A DNA stretch of 64,000 nucleotides from Rhodococcus sp. KRD197 (GCF_017168235.1 NZ_JABFAO010000016.1:128922-192921); one strand, 5' to 3'; shown: positions 17,922 through 25,726, counted from the stretch's first letter. The notes: generated from the letters alone by a model not told the origin. A program made the numbers and translations.

Positions 17922-19160
17922 TCACTCGATCGCAGTCAGATCGTCGGGGAACTCGTGCGAGTACACGTCGAGAGTTATCGACGGCTTCGAGTGGCCGAGC
18001 AGCCGCGAAACTTGCACCGGAGTCTTGCCCTGGCGGATCGCAGCGGATGCCGCGCTATGCCGAAGTCCGTGGACCGTGATGTCAACGCCCGCCAATTCTG
18101 CCGCTGGCGTGAACACTCTCCGGGACCAGTTCCGAAGCCTGAGCGGGTGGCCGTCCCGCTGAGCGAAGACGAACGCAGCGTCGTCGTCCGCGATCCCCTG
18201 AGCCCTTAGATGCGAGTCCAGCGACGCGACGAGGGCCTTACGGAACGGAACACGCCGGACCGACTCCTGTGTCTTCGGCGCACCGACATACATCACGCCG
18301 TCGACCTCGACGGCAGCCTCTGTGATGAACACCGTGGGTCGCGGAGAGTCGATGTCGAGTCGACCGACCCGAAGAGCGGCCATTTCGCCGAATCGGCACC
18401 CGGTGGCACCGAGAAGGCGGATCAGAAGTCCGTCCGGCGAGACCGGCACTTCGACGGTGCTCCAGTCGTCGGCGGGCTCAGCGTCCGTGAGCAAGTCGTT
18501 TCGTCGTCCCGGCGTCTTCGGTTGCGCGGCTCGATAGTCGGCCGCAGTCGCGATGCGTTCGACGTCGATGAGAGACGCGAACTTGCGGTCGACCAACTCT
18601 GCTGATGTGGAGGAAGCGACCTTGACGCCCCGTGTGGGGTCGAGGGTCACGATCGGGTCCGTGGGGTCCATCGCAATGGCGAAAATCTGCCGAAGGAGCT
18701 TGAGGGTCTGGCGCGCCGTCGCAGTGCTGACCGGGGTGCCCTTTTTCGTCGTCAGCCCGCGCACCCACATTTTGACGTCCTGGTGTTTGATCGAGCGGAT
18801 CGGCGTGTTCTCCCACTTCGGCAAGATGTGCCCTTTCACGAGCATCTTGTACGTGCTCAGTGTCGAGGCCCGTCCGGTCAGTCCGTCCCGCCACCGCTGT
18901 TCGACCTGACCAAGAGTGATGCTCTCCTTCGAAGGCGCGACGTACCCGCCCGTTCCCATCGCCGTAACCTTGTCGCGAAGCCACCCGGCAGCAGCCTTCT
19001 TGGTGGCGAACGACTGGCTGACTGGTTTGCCGTTGGGGTCGACGTAGGTTGCCTGATACCGGAGACCGGAACCGTGGCGCGTAGTGGGCTCGCCTGTCTT
19101 GCTACTGATCCACCTGTCGTTGACGGGGAAGGTATGTCCAGGTGTGCGCTGCGAACTCAT
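17922..19160 (-). CDS. int: Tyrosine integrase of the element
   Basis: Phage-type tyrosine recombinase of 412 residues. An AP2-like arm-binding N-terminus (GLRYQATYVDPNGKPVSQSFATKKAAAGWL) is followed by a SAM-like core-binding domain (about 70-150) and the catalytic domain with Arg in GATGCRFGEMAALR, HGLRHSAASAAI, GH in LLGHSKPSITLDVYSHEF and the Tyr in that last segment. Its 3' end points at the tRNA, the usual layout. It catalyses integration at tRNA-Pro and, with the excisionase, excision. The ATG start is at 19160; the 238-bp divergent region to xis holds a CRP-like box and a 15-bp direct repeat. Confidence 0.93.
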   Translation of the reverse strand: MSSQRTPGHTFPVNDRWISSKTGEPTTRHGSGLRYQATYVDPNGKPVSQSFATKKAAAGWLRDKVTAMGTGGYVAPSKESITLGQVEQRWRDGLTGRASTLSTYKMLVKGHILPKWENTPIRSIKHQDVKMWVRGLTTKKGTPVSTATARQTLKLLRQIFAIAMDPTDPIVTLDPTRGVKVASSTSAELVDRKFASLIDVERIATAADYRAAQPKTPGRRNDLLTDAEPADDWSTVEVPVSPDGLLIRLLGATGCRFGEMAALRVGRLDIDSPRPTVFITEAAVEVDGVMYVGAPKTQESVRRVPFRKALVASLDSHLRAQGIADDDAAFVFAQRDGHPLRLRNWSRRVFTPAAELAGVDITVHGLRHSAASAAIRQGKTPVQVSRLLGHSKPSITLDVYSHEFPDDLTAIE

Positions 19161-19216
19161 TCAATAGAACCTGCCATAAACGGCAGCAATTGACCACTTA
19201 ACCTCTGCGGTCTAGA

Positions 19217-19232
19217 TGTGATCTACATCACA
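19217..19232. promoter_or_regulatory. CRP/GlxR-type binding site between int and xis
   Basis: TGTGATCTACATCACA is a perfect match to the TGTGA-N6-TCACA consensus of cAMP receptor proteins (CRP, actinobacterial GlxR), and the symmetry extends one base further on each side. It lies 57 bp upstream of the int start on the minus strand and 167 bp upstream of xis. Confidence 0.6.
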
Positions 19233-19271
19233 TGCATATACCCGACTTGACCAGCTGTTTAAAGCTTCGAT

Positions 19272-19331
19272 CGCCAAAGCTGACATAGCCCCTGACCTGG
19301 CGATGTCCGATTCTTTCGTCAAAGTTGACAT
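19272..19331. repeat. 15-bp direct repeat upstream of xis
   Basis: CGCCAAAGCTGACAT (19272-19286) and CGTCAAAGTTGACAT (19317-19331) agree at 13 of 15 positions and start 45 bp apart. They lie in the int/xis divergent region. The spacing and place fit binding sites for the excisionase or a repressor; the second copy contains a TTGACA hexamer that could be a -35 element. Confidence 0.5.
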
Positions 19332-19398
19332 GTGGCACAACGGTTTTCGGCGTGATCTTATGTGGACAGCAAGACGCCGATAACCACAGGAGAACGCA

Positions 19399-19614
19399 AT
19401 GAGAACTACGACGATCACAGCTCTTGTCGAGAACCGTCTGACAATCGACGCCGCAGCAATGGCGATCGGACAGGCCAAGCAAACGATGTACCAGTGGCGG
19501 AACCGTGGAATCGGCCCCCGCTCATACAAGTTGGGTAATCGGGTTTTCTATGACCGCGAAGACGTCGAGCGCTGGATAGCCGAACAGAAAGAGCTGACCG
19601 GCGTCGGCGCGTAA
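19399..19614 (+). CDS. xis: Excisionase / small HTH protein
   Basis: A 71-residue protein with a MerR-like winged helix of the excisionase family (HTH_17): LTIDAAAMAIGQAKQTMYQWRN, then a wing ending in NRVFYDREDVERWI. It starts at ATG 19399 behind AGGAGA. It should act as recombination directionality factor for the divergent integrase and may also regulate the element. It is the first gene of the rightward set. Confidence 0.85.
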   Translation: MRTTTITALVENRLTIDAAAMAIGQAKQTMYQWRNRGIGPRSYKLGNRVFYDREDVERWIAEQKELTGVGA

Positions 19615-19693
19615 CCGGGGACCTGAAACTCGTCACCCATCCCACCAGGCGCTGCTCACGCCGCACAACGCCTACGAAAGATGGTCCCCAGCA

Positions 19694-19900
19694 ATGCTTT
19701 ACACAAAACAAGAAAGCCCCGGCATCTCTGCCGGGGCCTCCCACCGAAACCGTCACCTACCGCTAAGTCACCGGATTTCGTCTCCCGAGGCGATTCTAGC
19801 GCGTACGACCGACATTTTCTCATCTCCCGTTTTCTGGGGTTGCGTCGCGTTGCTCTCCAACGTCGTCGCGCTGGTCTCGATCTTCGGCGGTGCACGATGA
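19694..19900 (+). CDS. Possible small membrane protein before rep
   Basis: A 68-residue reading frame whose last 27 residues form a hydrophobic segment (SSPVFWGCVALLSNVVALVS). Its stop overlaps the ATG of the helicase gene by four bases (ATGA), the usual sign of a coupled gene. The start is uncertain because a strong hairpin lies inside the 5' part; a later start is likely. No family recognised. Confidence 0.4.
   Translation: MLYTKQESPGISAGASHRNRHLPLSHRISSPEAILARTTDIFSSPVFWGCVALLSNVVALVSIFGGAR
19716..19737. terminator. Hairpin between xis and rep
   Basis: GCCCCGGCA, loop TCTC, TGCCGGGGC forms a perfect 9-bp stem. On the minus strand it is followed by CTTTCTTGTTTTG, so it looks like a terminator for leftward transcription toward int; on the plus strand there is only an A-rich flank upstream. 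Similar AAAGCCCCGGC hairpins separate genes in actinophages. Confidence 0.5.
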
Positions 19901-21681
19901 TCGCCGTCTCGCCCACGTACGCCGAACTCGCTGACTCCGGCATGACACGAGACGAATATCGCGAGTACTGGACCAAGGCGCAGGCCACCAGCCGACTCTC
20001 GCGCTCGGCTCAGCGGGTGCACGAGCGGTCGATGCTCGACGCGTTCCTTACGGACCGACGAGCAGTGTTCGCGCCCGACATTCGCACACTGCTCACTTTT
20101 CTGTCCGCCCTGCCGATCGACGTCTACGACTACTTGGACAACGCCGGCGACGTCGGTCGGCTCTGGACGAATGACCGGCTATGGGACTGGGATCAACTCG
20201 ACGTGTCGGACCAGCGCGCAGTGCTGTTTCTTCGCGTGGACGATGACACCCGCCGACTGTTCGCGCCGGAGCACTTGGCCGAGCACCCTGGCGTGCGAGT
20301 GTTCGCGTCCGACCCTGGACTACGGCTGGACCACCAGTTCGACCAATTCGAGTCGGCGGGTTTGGATCTGGACGACTTCACCCCGCTTGTCGAAGTCGAA
20401 GCCGCCGAGACCGTAGCCGCCGAGCGGTTCTATGCCGCACCGGAAGCCTACGCAACCGTCGACATGTCGGTTCTCATGTGGAATTGGTCCCGTCTGAGCG
20501 CCAACGACATTCGCGCCGATGAAGCCCGCCTGGAGAAGTTCGACACGATCGCCGAAGGCTTCGGAGAACTGACCCGTCAGTTTCACGCTGCCAAAGCCCA
20601 CGAGCTTGCCCGCGAACGCGAAAACCCACCCAAAGACACCGAGACAGCCGAGGACCCCGAGGACACGATGACTGACACCGACACCGAGTCGTTCGAGTAC
20701 GACCCGGAAGATAAGCAAACGCTGGGTCTGCTCGATTGGTCCCAACTGCTCAGCGGTGAGCCCGAGCCGTTCGAATGGCTCGTGCCGGGGGTTTTCGGGC
20801 GCGGTTTGTTGTATCAGCTTGTCAGCGCGCCGAAGGTCGGGAAGTCGCTCATGGTGCAAGAAATCGCATACCGTCTCGCCGCCGGCAAGCCGACTTTCGG
20901 CACCGATCTATCCGAGGGTCATACCCGCTCCGAGGAGCCGATCACGGTGCTCTACCTTGATCGCGAGAACTCGCGCGAGCTGGTGCGTGATCGTTTTCTC
21001 GAGATGGGAGCGAGTCCCGAAGACCTTGCCCGCCTGCACTATGCGAGCTTCCCCGCAATCGAGCAGCTCGACGCCGGCGGTGCGCGCGACATCGTGGCCC
21101 TGGCAAAAGCTATCGACGCGCAACTAATCGTGCTGGACACAGTGTCCCGATTCGTCAGCGGAGCTGAGAACGACGCCGACACGTACCTAAGGCTGTATCG
21201 GGAGCTGTTGGTCCCGCTCAAGCGTGAGGGCCGAACGATCATCCGTATCGACCACACAGGTAAAGATGCGGCTCTCGGTGCGCGAGGCAGCTCAGCGAAG
21301 ACCGGCGACGTCGACTGCTCTTGGATCATGCAAAAAGGCGCTAGCCCGTCGCGGTTCAAACTCGTGCGCGAAGTAGACCGAACAGCGCACCACCCCGACG
21401 TGGTTCACCTGTTGCGACGACAGAGCCCGCTACGGCACGAAGTGGTCACAGGGAAGGTGACGCTTTCGGACCTCGCCGCCGACGAGATCGAGGACGCGAT
21501 TGAGCGTCTGCCGGAAGAAGTGCTCGCACTGATCGCGGACATGGACGCCCGCAACGTTCCATCGACAGCGGGTCGGGCCAAAGCTCAGGAGCAATACCTC
21601 GCGAGCGGCGGAGACCTGCGCGTCGGTACAGACGGATGGTCCGAAGCGGTGCGTTTCCGAAAGGCCAGAAATGCCCAGTAG
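19897..21681 (+). CDS. RepA-like replicative helicase (AAA_25)
   Basis: A 594-residue protein. The C-terminal half (from about 285) is a RecA-fold ATPase of the RepA/AAA_25 family: Walker A SAPKVGKS near residue 310, Walker B QLIVLDTVSRFV near 410, and RIDHTGKDAALGARGSSAKT, typical of hexameric plasmid and satellite helicases. The first 230 residues are not recognised, followed by an acidic linker (NPPKDTETAEDPEDTMTDTDT). It probably starts replication of the excised element, with the repeats directly behind the gene as origin. ATG 19897 was chosen because it overlaps the preceding small frame and begins a protein-like sequence; the frame stays open upstream to 19681. Confidence 0.83.
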   Translation: MIAVSPTYAELADSGMTRDEYREYWTKAQATSRLSRSAQRVHERSMLDAFLTDRRAVFAPDIRTLLTFLSALPIDVYDYLDNAGDVGRLWTNDRLWDWDQLDVSDQRAVLFLRVDDDTRRLFAPEHLAEHPGVRVFASDPGLRLDHQFDQFESAGLDLDDFTPLVEVEAAETVAAERFYAAPEAYATVDMSVLMWNWSRLSANDIRADEARLEKFDTIAEGFGELTRQFHAAKAHELARERENPPKDTETAEDPEDTMTDTDTESFEYDPEDKQTLGLLDWSQLLSGEPEPFEWLVPGVFGRGLLYQLVSAPKVGKSLMVQEIAYRLAAGKPTFGTDLSEGHTRSEEPITVLYLDRENSRELVRDRFLEMGASPEDLARLHYASFPAIEQLDAGGARDIVALAKAIDAQLIVLDTVSRFVSGAENDADTYLRLYRELLVPLKREGRTIIRIDHTGKDAALGARGSSAKTGDVDCSWIMQKGASPSRFKLVREVDRTAHHPDVVHLLRRQSPLRHEVVTGKVTLSDLAADEIEDAIERLPEEVLALIADMDARNVPSTAGRAKAQEQYLASGGDLRVGTDGWSEAVRFRKARNAQ

Positions 21682-21689
21682 TTCCACAT

Positions 21690-21918
21690 TCCGCACCCCC
21701 TCTGACCAGGGCCGGGACAGTTTTCAGGTCAGGTCGGGACAGCCTGACCAGCGGAAATGCATTTTTGGGCCGATTTTTCGGAAACTGTCCCGGTCAGGTT
21801 TTCTGCCCCGGACAGGTCAGGTCAGAAACGCATTTCCGCTGGTCAAACTGTCCCGGACAGGTCAGGACAGTTTTTCACCGGTCGCCCCAGGACAGGTCGG
21901 GGTGTGTACGAAGTACAC
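21690..21918. repeat. Iteron and inverted-repeat region, candidate origin
   Basis: Directly behind the helicase gene. A 29-nt arm at 21736-21764 (GGGACAGCCTGACCAG...) is repeated inverted at 21826-21854 with three mismatches, enclosing a 61-nt centre with T-runs. GGACAGGTC occurs at 21810, 21855 and 21890, and many CAGGTC/CCTGAC/GGGACAG pieces surround it. At 21904-21918 lies the palindrome GTGTAC-GAA-GTACAC. SaPI origins likewise consist of short iterons on both sides of an AT-rich stretch next to rep. A transcriptional operator cluster is the alternative. Confidence 0.65.
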
Positions 21919-21972
21919 CCCCGGCTGGACGACTGACAGCGGGACAACCAAATAACAGGAAGTGAGCACATC

Positions 21973-22239
21973 ATGCCGACCCTGACGTTCCCCACCGAAC
22001 CGTGGGAGCAACACCGACAGCGGGCCTTGGAGAAGTTCGCGAACGTGCTCGACCAGATCGCTAGTTGCGCCGATTGGGTTCACGTCGACGTGGCCCCGTT
22101 CGAGGCAAGCGACGGCAAGACGTCCTGGGACGTGGTGGTCCGAATCGATGGGCACTACGCCAACCGACACGACGCCGAAGCCGTCGCAGAGTTTCTGCGC
22201 ACACCAAGTACCACCAACGAAAGCGAGACCGCATCATGA
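21973..22239 (+). CDS. Small element protein, 88 residues
   Basis: No family recognised. The protein starts MPTLTFPTEPWEQHRQRALEK and mixes a helix with what looks like a beta strand pair (WVHVDVAPFEASDGK, WDVVVRIDGHY). ATG 21973 follows AGGAAGTGA at a good distance. Its end overlaps the next gene (ATGA), so both are co-translated. First gene after the candidate origin. Confidence 0.7.
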   Translation: MPTLTFPTEPWEQHRQRALEKFANVLDQIASCADWVHVDVAPFEASDGKTSWDVVVRIDGHYANRHDAEAVAEFLRTPSTTNESETAS

Positions 22240-23273
22240 CCACCTTCAACCCCAACAAGCCGCCGACGAACGCCGACACCCTCGCCGAGGAAGTCGGCGA
22301 CGACTACGAAACCGACGACAACCTGCTCAGTTCCGAGGCAGTGCAGCGGGGCAACCGAGCGGCCATGAGTGACGCCGCGCAGCGAGAGGCCAATCTCATC
22401 ATCGGGACGACGCATGTGGGTGCGGCACAGCGCGACCTACGACTCTCCGAAGACCGAGCAACAGCCGAACGCACGAGGGCTCAGATCGACGCACAGCGCG
22501 GTGGACCGACGATCACCACCTCGTTGCGCGGAGAGGTCGGCGAGGCCGTGAGCGAGCTTCTGGACCTTCGCAAGATCGACGCCGCGTTCTCCAAGGTCAC
22601 CGAACGGGTTCGCGGCGAGGTCGCGACCATCGAGGAGGAGAAGCGGGCCGAGGCGCGAATGCTCAATGGTCTGCTGGACGCTGCCCTGGACGCCGCACGA
22701 GCAAAGCAACGGACCCCTGACGTCCTGGCACCGTTCATTGGATGGATCGAGCACCAGCGACCGGATGGACGCCCGGAAGGGTACGCCGTGACCGTCTTCG
22801 CGAGCCTGAACGAACGACAAGCCCAGGAGCGGGCCGAGCGGGTACGGGACAGCGCGCTGGAGATTGAGAAGCTGCTCAATTCGGCGACGTTGCAGATTCT
22901 CGGCACGGCAGGCCGTGCAGCGGACGTATTGACCGAAGCCGGGTTGTCCGTGGACGCTACGGCCGACGAAGTGGTCGACTCGAACGACCCGGCCGTAAGC
23001 ACTGCCTGGCGAGCATGGCGGGAAGCCGTGGTCCGGTGGACCGAGGTCCAGTCGACGCGTCGGTGGCTATCGGTCGTGTTGGCGTCGGGGTTCGATCCGA
23101 AGCGGCCCACCGAGTTGCTGAGCGACACAGACGCCGAGCGAGTTTCGTGGAGTGGCCAATACCAGGGGTCCGAACTGGTAGGGGTCCACGGAGCGCATGG
23201 TGCGCTGGCATGGTGGCTCAGCAATGGCAGGCCAGCAGCCGCAGGGGTCGCACACATCGAGAGCGAGGCGTGA
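22236..23273 (+). CDS. Element protein of unknown function, 345 residues
   Basis: An acidic, largely helical protein with heptad-like Ala/Glu/Arg-rich segments (about 45-145 and 190-215) and no membrane segment. No conserved motif known to me. The C-terminus has several Trp residues (AWRAWREAVVRWTEV, GALAWWLS). It overlaps the genes on both sides by three or four bases. A structural-interference or DNA-binding role cannot be decided from sequence. Confidence 0.72.
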   Translation: MTTFNPNKPPTNADTLAEEVGDDYETDDNLLSSEAVQRGNRAAMSDAAQREANLIIGTTHVGAAQRDLRLSEDRATAERTRAQIDAQRGGPTITTSLRGEVGEAVSELLDLRKIDAAFSKVTERVRGEVATIEEEKRAEARMLNGLLDAALDAARAKQRTPDVLAPFIGWIEHQRPDGRPEGYAVTVFASLNERQAQERAERVRDSALEIEKLLNSATLQILGTAGRAADVLTEAGLSVDATADEVVDSNDPAVSTAWRAWREAVVRWTEVQSTRRWLSVVLASGFDPKRPTELLSDTDAERVSWSGQYQGSELVGVHGAHGALAWWLSNGRPAAAGVAHIESEA

Positions 23274-23557
23274 TGAGCGGCAAGAAGGGCTTCGGTCGTT
23301 ACTTGTCAGACGATCATCGAGTGGCGTCCGTGCTTCGCGCGAAGAAGGCGAAGATCGAGCGCGACGAGCGCCGACGCGAACACGAGAACGAGATGGCGTT
23401 GAAGCGCTCGAAGCTCGAAGCTGATCGGCAGGCTGAGCAGTCCAACGCGCAGGCTCAGCTCGACGCAGGTCGGCAGGTCGGTGGAGGATCACCGCTCAAG
23501 AGCGCTCAGAGGCGCGAGAACGCCGGTAGAGGGTTAGGCCGGTACTTGGACAACTGA
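23273..23557 (+). CDS. Charged coiled-coil element protein, 94 residues
   Basis: Highly charged helix in the middle (AKKAKIERDERRREHENEMALKR is the core) flanked by the same short motif at both ends: GFGRYLSDD at residues 6-14 and GLGRYLDN at the C-terminus. That duplicated G-x-GRYL motif suggests two copies of one docking peptide on a rod. Start ATG overlaps the preceding stop. No family recognised. Confidence 0.68.
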   Translation: MSGKKGFGRYLSDDHRVASVLRAKKAKIERDERRREHENEMALKRSKLEADRQAEQSNAQAQLDAGRQVGGGSPLKSAQRRENAGRGLGRYLDN

Positions 23558-23965
23558 CAGCAGCCGACGCCTCAGCGTGGCGCACAGCCCCGGCACTGCA
23601 CTGGTGTGTGGTGACCGGGGCATCGTCGTGAAGGGGTAGGGGGTGGGACCCCGGTACCCCCTGTCTCGAGGAAGGCATCCGCGTCCTGCCAATCCTCACG
23701 CGAGAGGTTCTAAGAGTATGCCCTCCCAGGCCAGATATAGGCTCTGGCCAGGCGTTTTGACCCACCTAGAGGCCCTCCACATCGACCGTGGAGCGATGTC
23801 CCACCCACCAGCGGGGCGAACTCCACTGGCGCTTAACGCTTTTCGCTAGATCAAGCGGGTCGGACATCAGCGGGAAGCACCAGCGGGTTGGACTTTTGAC
23901 AGCGTTCGTAAGCTGATCACATACCCCAACCGGGTACCCCTACAACGCGAAAGCGACGGCCGAAC
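23558..23965. other. Non-coding gap upstream of the terminase set
   Basis: About 400 bp without a convincing gene, the longest gap in the element. It holds a G/C-tract segment around 23631-23670 (runs of G, GGGACCCCGGTACCCCC), two near-identical 12-mers AGCGGGTCGGAC (23854) and AGCGGGTTGGAC (23882), and TTGACA at 23896, a possible -35. In many siphophages the cos site is just upstream of terS, so a packaging site is possible here but nothing proves it. Confidence 0.5.
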
Positions 23966-24133
23966 ATGGCGATACCGCAACCCTCGGCGACCACCAGAGC
24001 CGAGCACATCACAGCAGCCGAGTACGCACTCGCGCGTGCCTACAAACTCGCCGACGCGAACGAGAACGTCGACCCCGAGTTCTGGCTGTCGCTCTCGGCG
24101 CAGCACTCGATCCTCGCGCAACTGAAGGCGTAA
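23966..24133 (+). CDS. Small element protein, 55 residues
   Basis: Short reading frame ATG 23966 to TAA 24133, reading MAIPQPSATTRAEHITAAEY and ending LSAQHSILAQLKA. It is soluble and helical and sits seven bases before terS, so it is likely in the same transcript. No family recognised; the ribosome-binding site is weak. Confidence 0.6.
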   Translation: MAIPQPSATTRAEHITAAEYALARAYKLADANENVDPEFWLSLSAQHSILAQLKA

Positions 24134-24139
24134 CCGGAC

Positions 24140-24565
24140 ATGACCGAAACGACTATGAGCGGGACCCTGAAGAGCTTCTACTCAGGTAAGGCCACCGAGC
24201 TAGGTCTTGCCCTCGAAGACGACGACCTTGCGATTCTGGAGCAGATCACAGGCACGGCCGACGTGATCGCCGAGCTTCAGCTCGACATCGAGACGAACGG
24301 CGCTGTCCAGAAGACCCAAGCGGGCTCGACCAAAGTCAACCCGGCAGCCGCCGAACTGCGGCAACAACGTCTCGCCCTCACCCGCCTACAAGCAACCCTC
24401 GACCACCGAATAGACAAGGCAGCCGGACAACTACGCGCCGGCGGTTCCGGTGGTCTCCGGCCGGTGCGAGGAACCTACGGCACCAACGCCCCCGGCGAAA
24501 CGTCGGAGAACAAGACCCGCAACGAAACTCGACAGCGGGGATCACGAGGACGGCGACATGGTTAA
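24140..24565 (+). CDS. terS: Small terminase subunit, P27 family
   Basis: A 141-residue protein. Residues 18-90 show the P27/Terminase_4 pattern: a helical region DDDLAILEQITGTADVIAEL, a strand-like DIETNGAV, then KVNPAAAELRQQRLALTRLQ, the NPA-x-x-x-LR motif typical of the family. Small terminases recognise the packaging site and recruit the large subunit. No large terminase gene exists in the element, so this one would have to work with a helper phage's TerL, as PICI TerS does. The C-terminal 45 residues are a basic, disordered tail. Confidence 0.77.
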   Translation: MTETTMSGTLKSFYSGKATELGLALEDDDLAILEQITGTADVIAELQLDIETNGAVQKTQAGSTKVNPAAAELRQQRLALTRLQATLDHRIDKAAGQLRAGGSGGLRPVRGTYGTNAPGETSENKTRNETRQRGSRGRRHG

Positions 24566-24899
24566 GGCCCTCACTGCACCGCAGACGGCCGAGCAACGAT
24601 CCGCCGGCGTCGGCCCCTTCAGCATGTCCGATCTTCCCCAGGAGCTACGCCCCGACGCCTGGCGCGAGTGGCTCGCCGAGGTCAACCGCGAGCCTACGAC
24701 GGAGTGGGAACGAGAGGCCGCATGGCCGGACGGTGACACACCGAACCCGTTCGCGAGTGTCGGTGAACAACGCGCATTCGCCCTTCCGACGCCGGCGAGC
24801 GGCTGGCGGGAGACTGTCGCCGACCGACTCCGAGACGACGCAGTGGCCGAGTGGTGTGAGAACAACGGCGTGAGCCGGTGGCAGCGGAGCGCGCGATGA
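24558..24899 (+). CDS. Small element protein, 113 residues
   Basis: Acidic, Trp-rich protein (DAWREWLAEVNREP, EWEREAAWPDG, VAEWCENNGVSRW). It overlaps the terS end by eight bases and the next gene by four, so it is translationally coupled to the terminase. No family recognised. Its tie to terS makes a packaging or regulatory role possible, by position only. Confidence 0.65.
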   Translation: MVKALTAPQTAEQRSAGVGPFSMSDLPQELRPDAWREWLAEVNREPTTEWEREAAWPDGDTPNPFASVGEQRAFALPTPASGWRETVADRLRDDAVAEWCENNGVSRWQRSAR

Positions 24900-25537
24900 C
24901 TACGGCCGACGTCTCTCTGATCGTGCCGGCGACGTGTCCACGCGGTCACGTCCTGGAGCCGCGCACAGTGACGCTCGATGTTCGGGTCGTCCAGCACACG
25001 AAGACGAGTCGACGTCTCGACGCGACGTCTTGGACGTGCGTGCCCTGCCTGCGCGCCGAGTGCTACACCGCGCACACGGGTGAACCCGCACCCGCCGAGA
25101 TACTTCGCGCCGACAACTTTTGTAGGCAGCACGGCTGGTCATCTTCGAGCGGCTGGTCCAAGCGGGTGCAATTCGGCAGCGGCCACCAGTTCACCGACCG
25201 CGACAACACCCCCGACAAGACCGACAAGAAACGGAGCAAGAGCATGTCTCACCGCGACCCGACCGCCGTTGCGGCACTCAGCGCAACCGTGGGAGCGACA
25301 CAGAACCGACCCGAGCCCACCTGGCGCGACTTTCTCGACCTCACCGAATTGCCGACCGAGAGCGACCGAAAAGACGTCGAGCAGATCGGCTTGGACGCGT
25401 GGCGCGAAGCGCGCGCTTATGCCCGGTACCGGCGACACCGCCACGGACGCGCGGCGGGTACCTCCGGCGCCAACGGCAGCGACCGCCGATCGTCGCCGTT
25501 TCCAGACCGCACTCAGACCGCACTCAGACCGCAGTAA
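24896..25537 (+). CDS. Putative zinc-ribbon element protein, 213 residues
   Basis: The N-terminal 60 residues contain paired cysteine motifs (CPRGH at 14-18 and CVPCLRAEC at 48-56), which resemble a zinc ribbon. The middle (150-185) has an Asp/Glu/Trp-rich helix (TWRDFLDLTELP), and the tail is basic. Its last codons coincide with three CAGACCGCA repeats that are probably integrase arm sites. Start ATG overlaps the previous stop. Function unknown. Confidence 0.63.
   Translation: MTTADVSLIVPATCPRGHVLEPRTVTLDVRVVQHTKTSRRLDATSWTCVPCLRAECYTAHTGEPAPAEILRADNFCRQHGWSSSSGWSKRVQFGSGHQFTDRDNTPDKTDKKRSKSMSHRDPTAVAALSATVGATQNRPEPTWRDFLDLTELPTESDRKDVEQIGLDAWREARAYARYRRHRHGRAAGTSGANGSDRRSSPFPDRTQTALRPQ
25503..25534. 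repeat. Right arm-type repeats CAGACCGCA
   Basis: Three direct copies at 25503, 25514 and 25525, spaced 11 bp (about one helical turn); the first two are CAGACCGCAC, the third ends in G. They match the left-end array at 17864-17910 in sequence and direction and lie 129 bp inside attR. Confidence 0.68.
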
Positions 25538-25592
25538 TTCAGCCAAGCGGGTTTCAGGCCAAGCAAACGGAGATAGAACGAGATAGCATCGG

Positions 25593-25726
25593 TGCAGGTC
25601 AGAGGCTAAATGCGGAGAAACTGCGATAAAACGAGAAAGCCCTGGTCAAGCAATTACACATAACTGGGGGTCAAGTGGTCGCAGGTTCAAATCCTGTCAG
25701 CCCGACAGATATTGCAGGTCAGAGGC
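25593..25726. repeat. 14-mer repeat around attR
   Basis: TGCAGGTCAGAGGC occurs at 25593-25606 inside the element and at 25713-25726 outside it, both followed by a similar CGGAGAAA segment. A third copy with one change, TGCAGGTCAGGGGC, lies at 17801-17814 next to attL. This may be left from an earlier integration or reflect the native sequence behind the tRNA. Confidence 0.55.
25663..25707 (+). repeat. attR core (45-bp direct repeat)
   Basis: Exact copy of 17747-17791, the 3' part of tRNA-Pro, here without the 5' half of the tRNA. It marks the right boundary of the integrated element. Confidence 0.93.
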
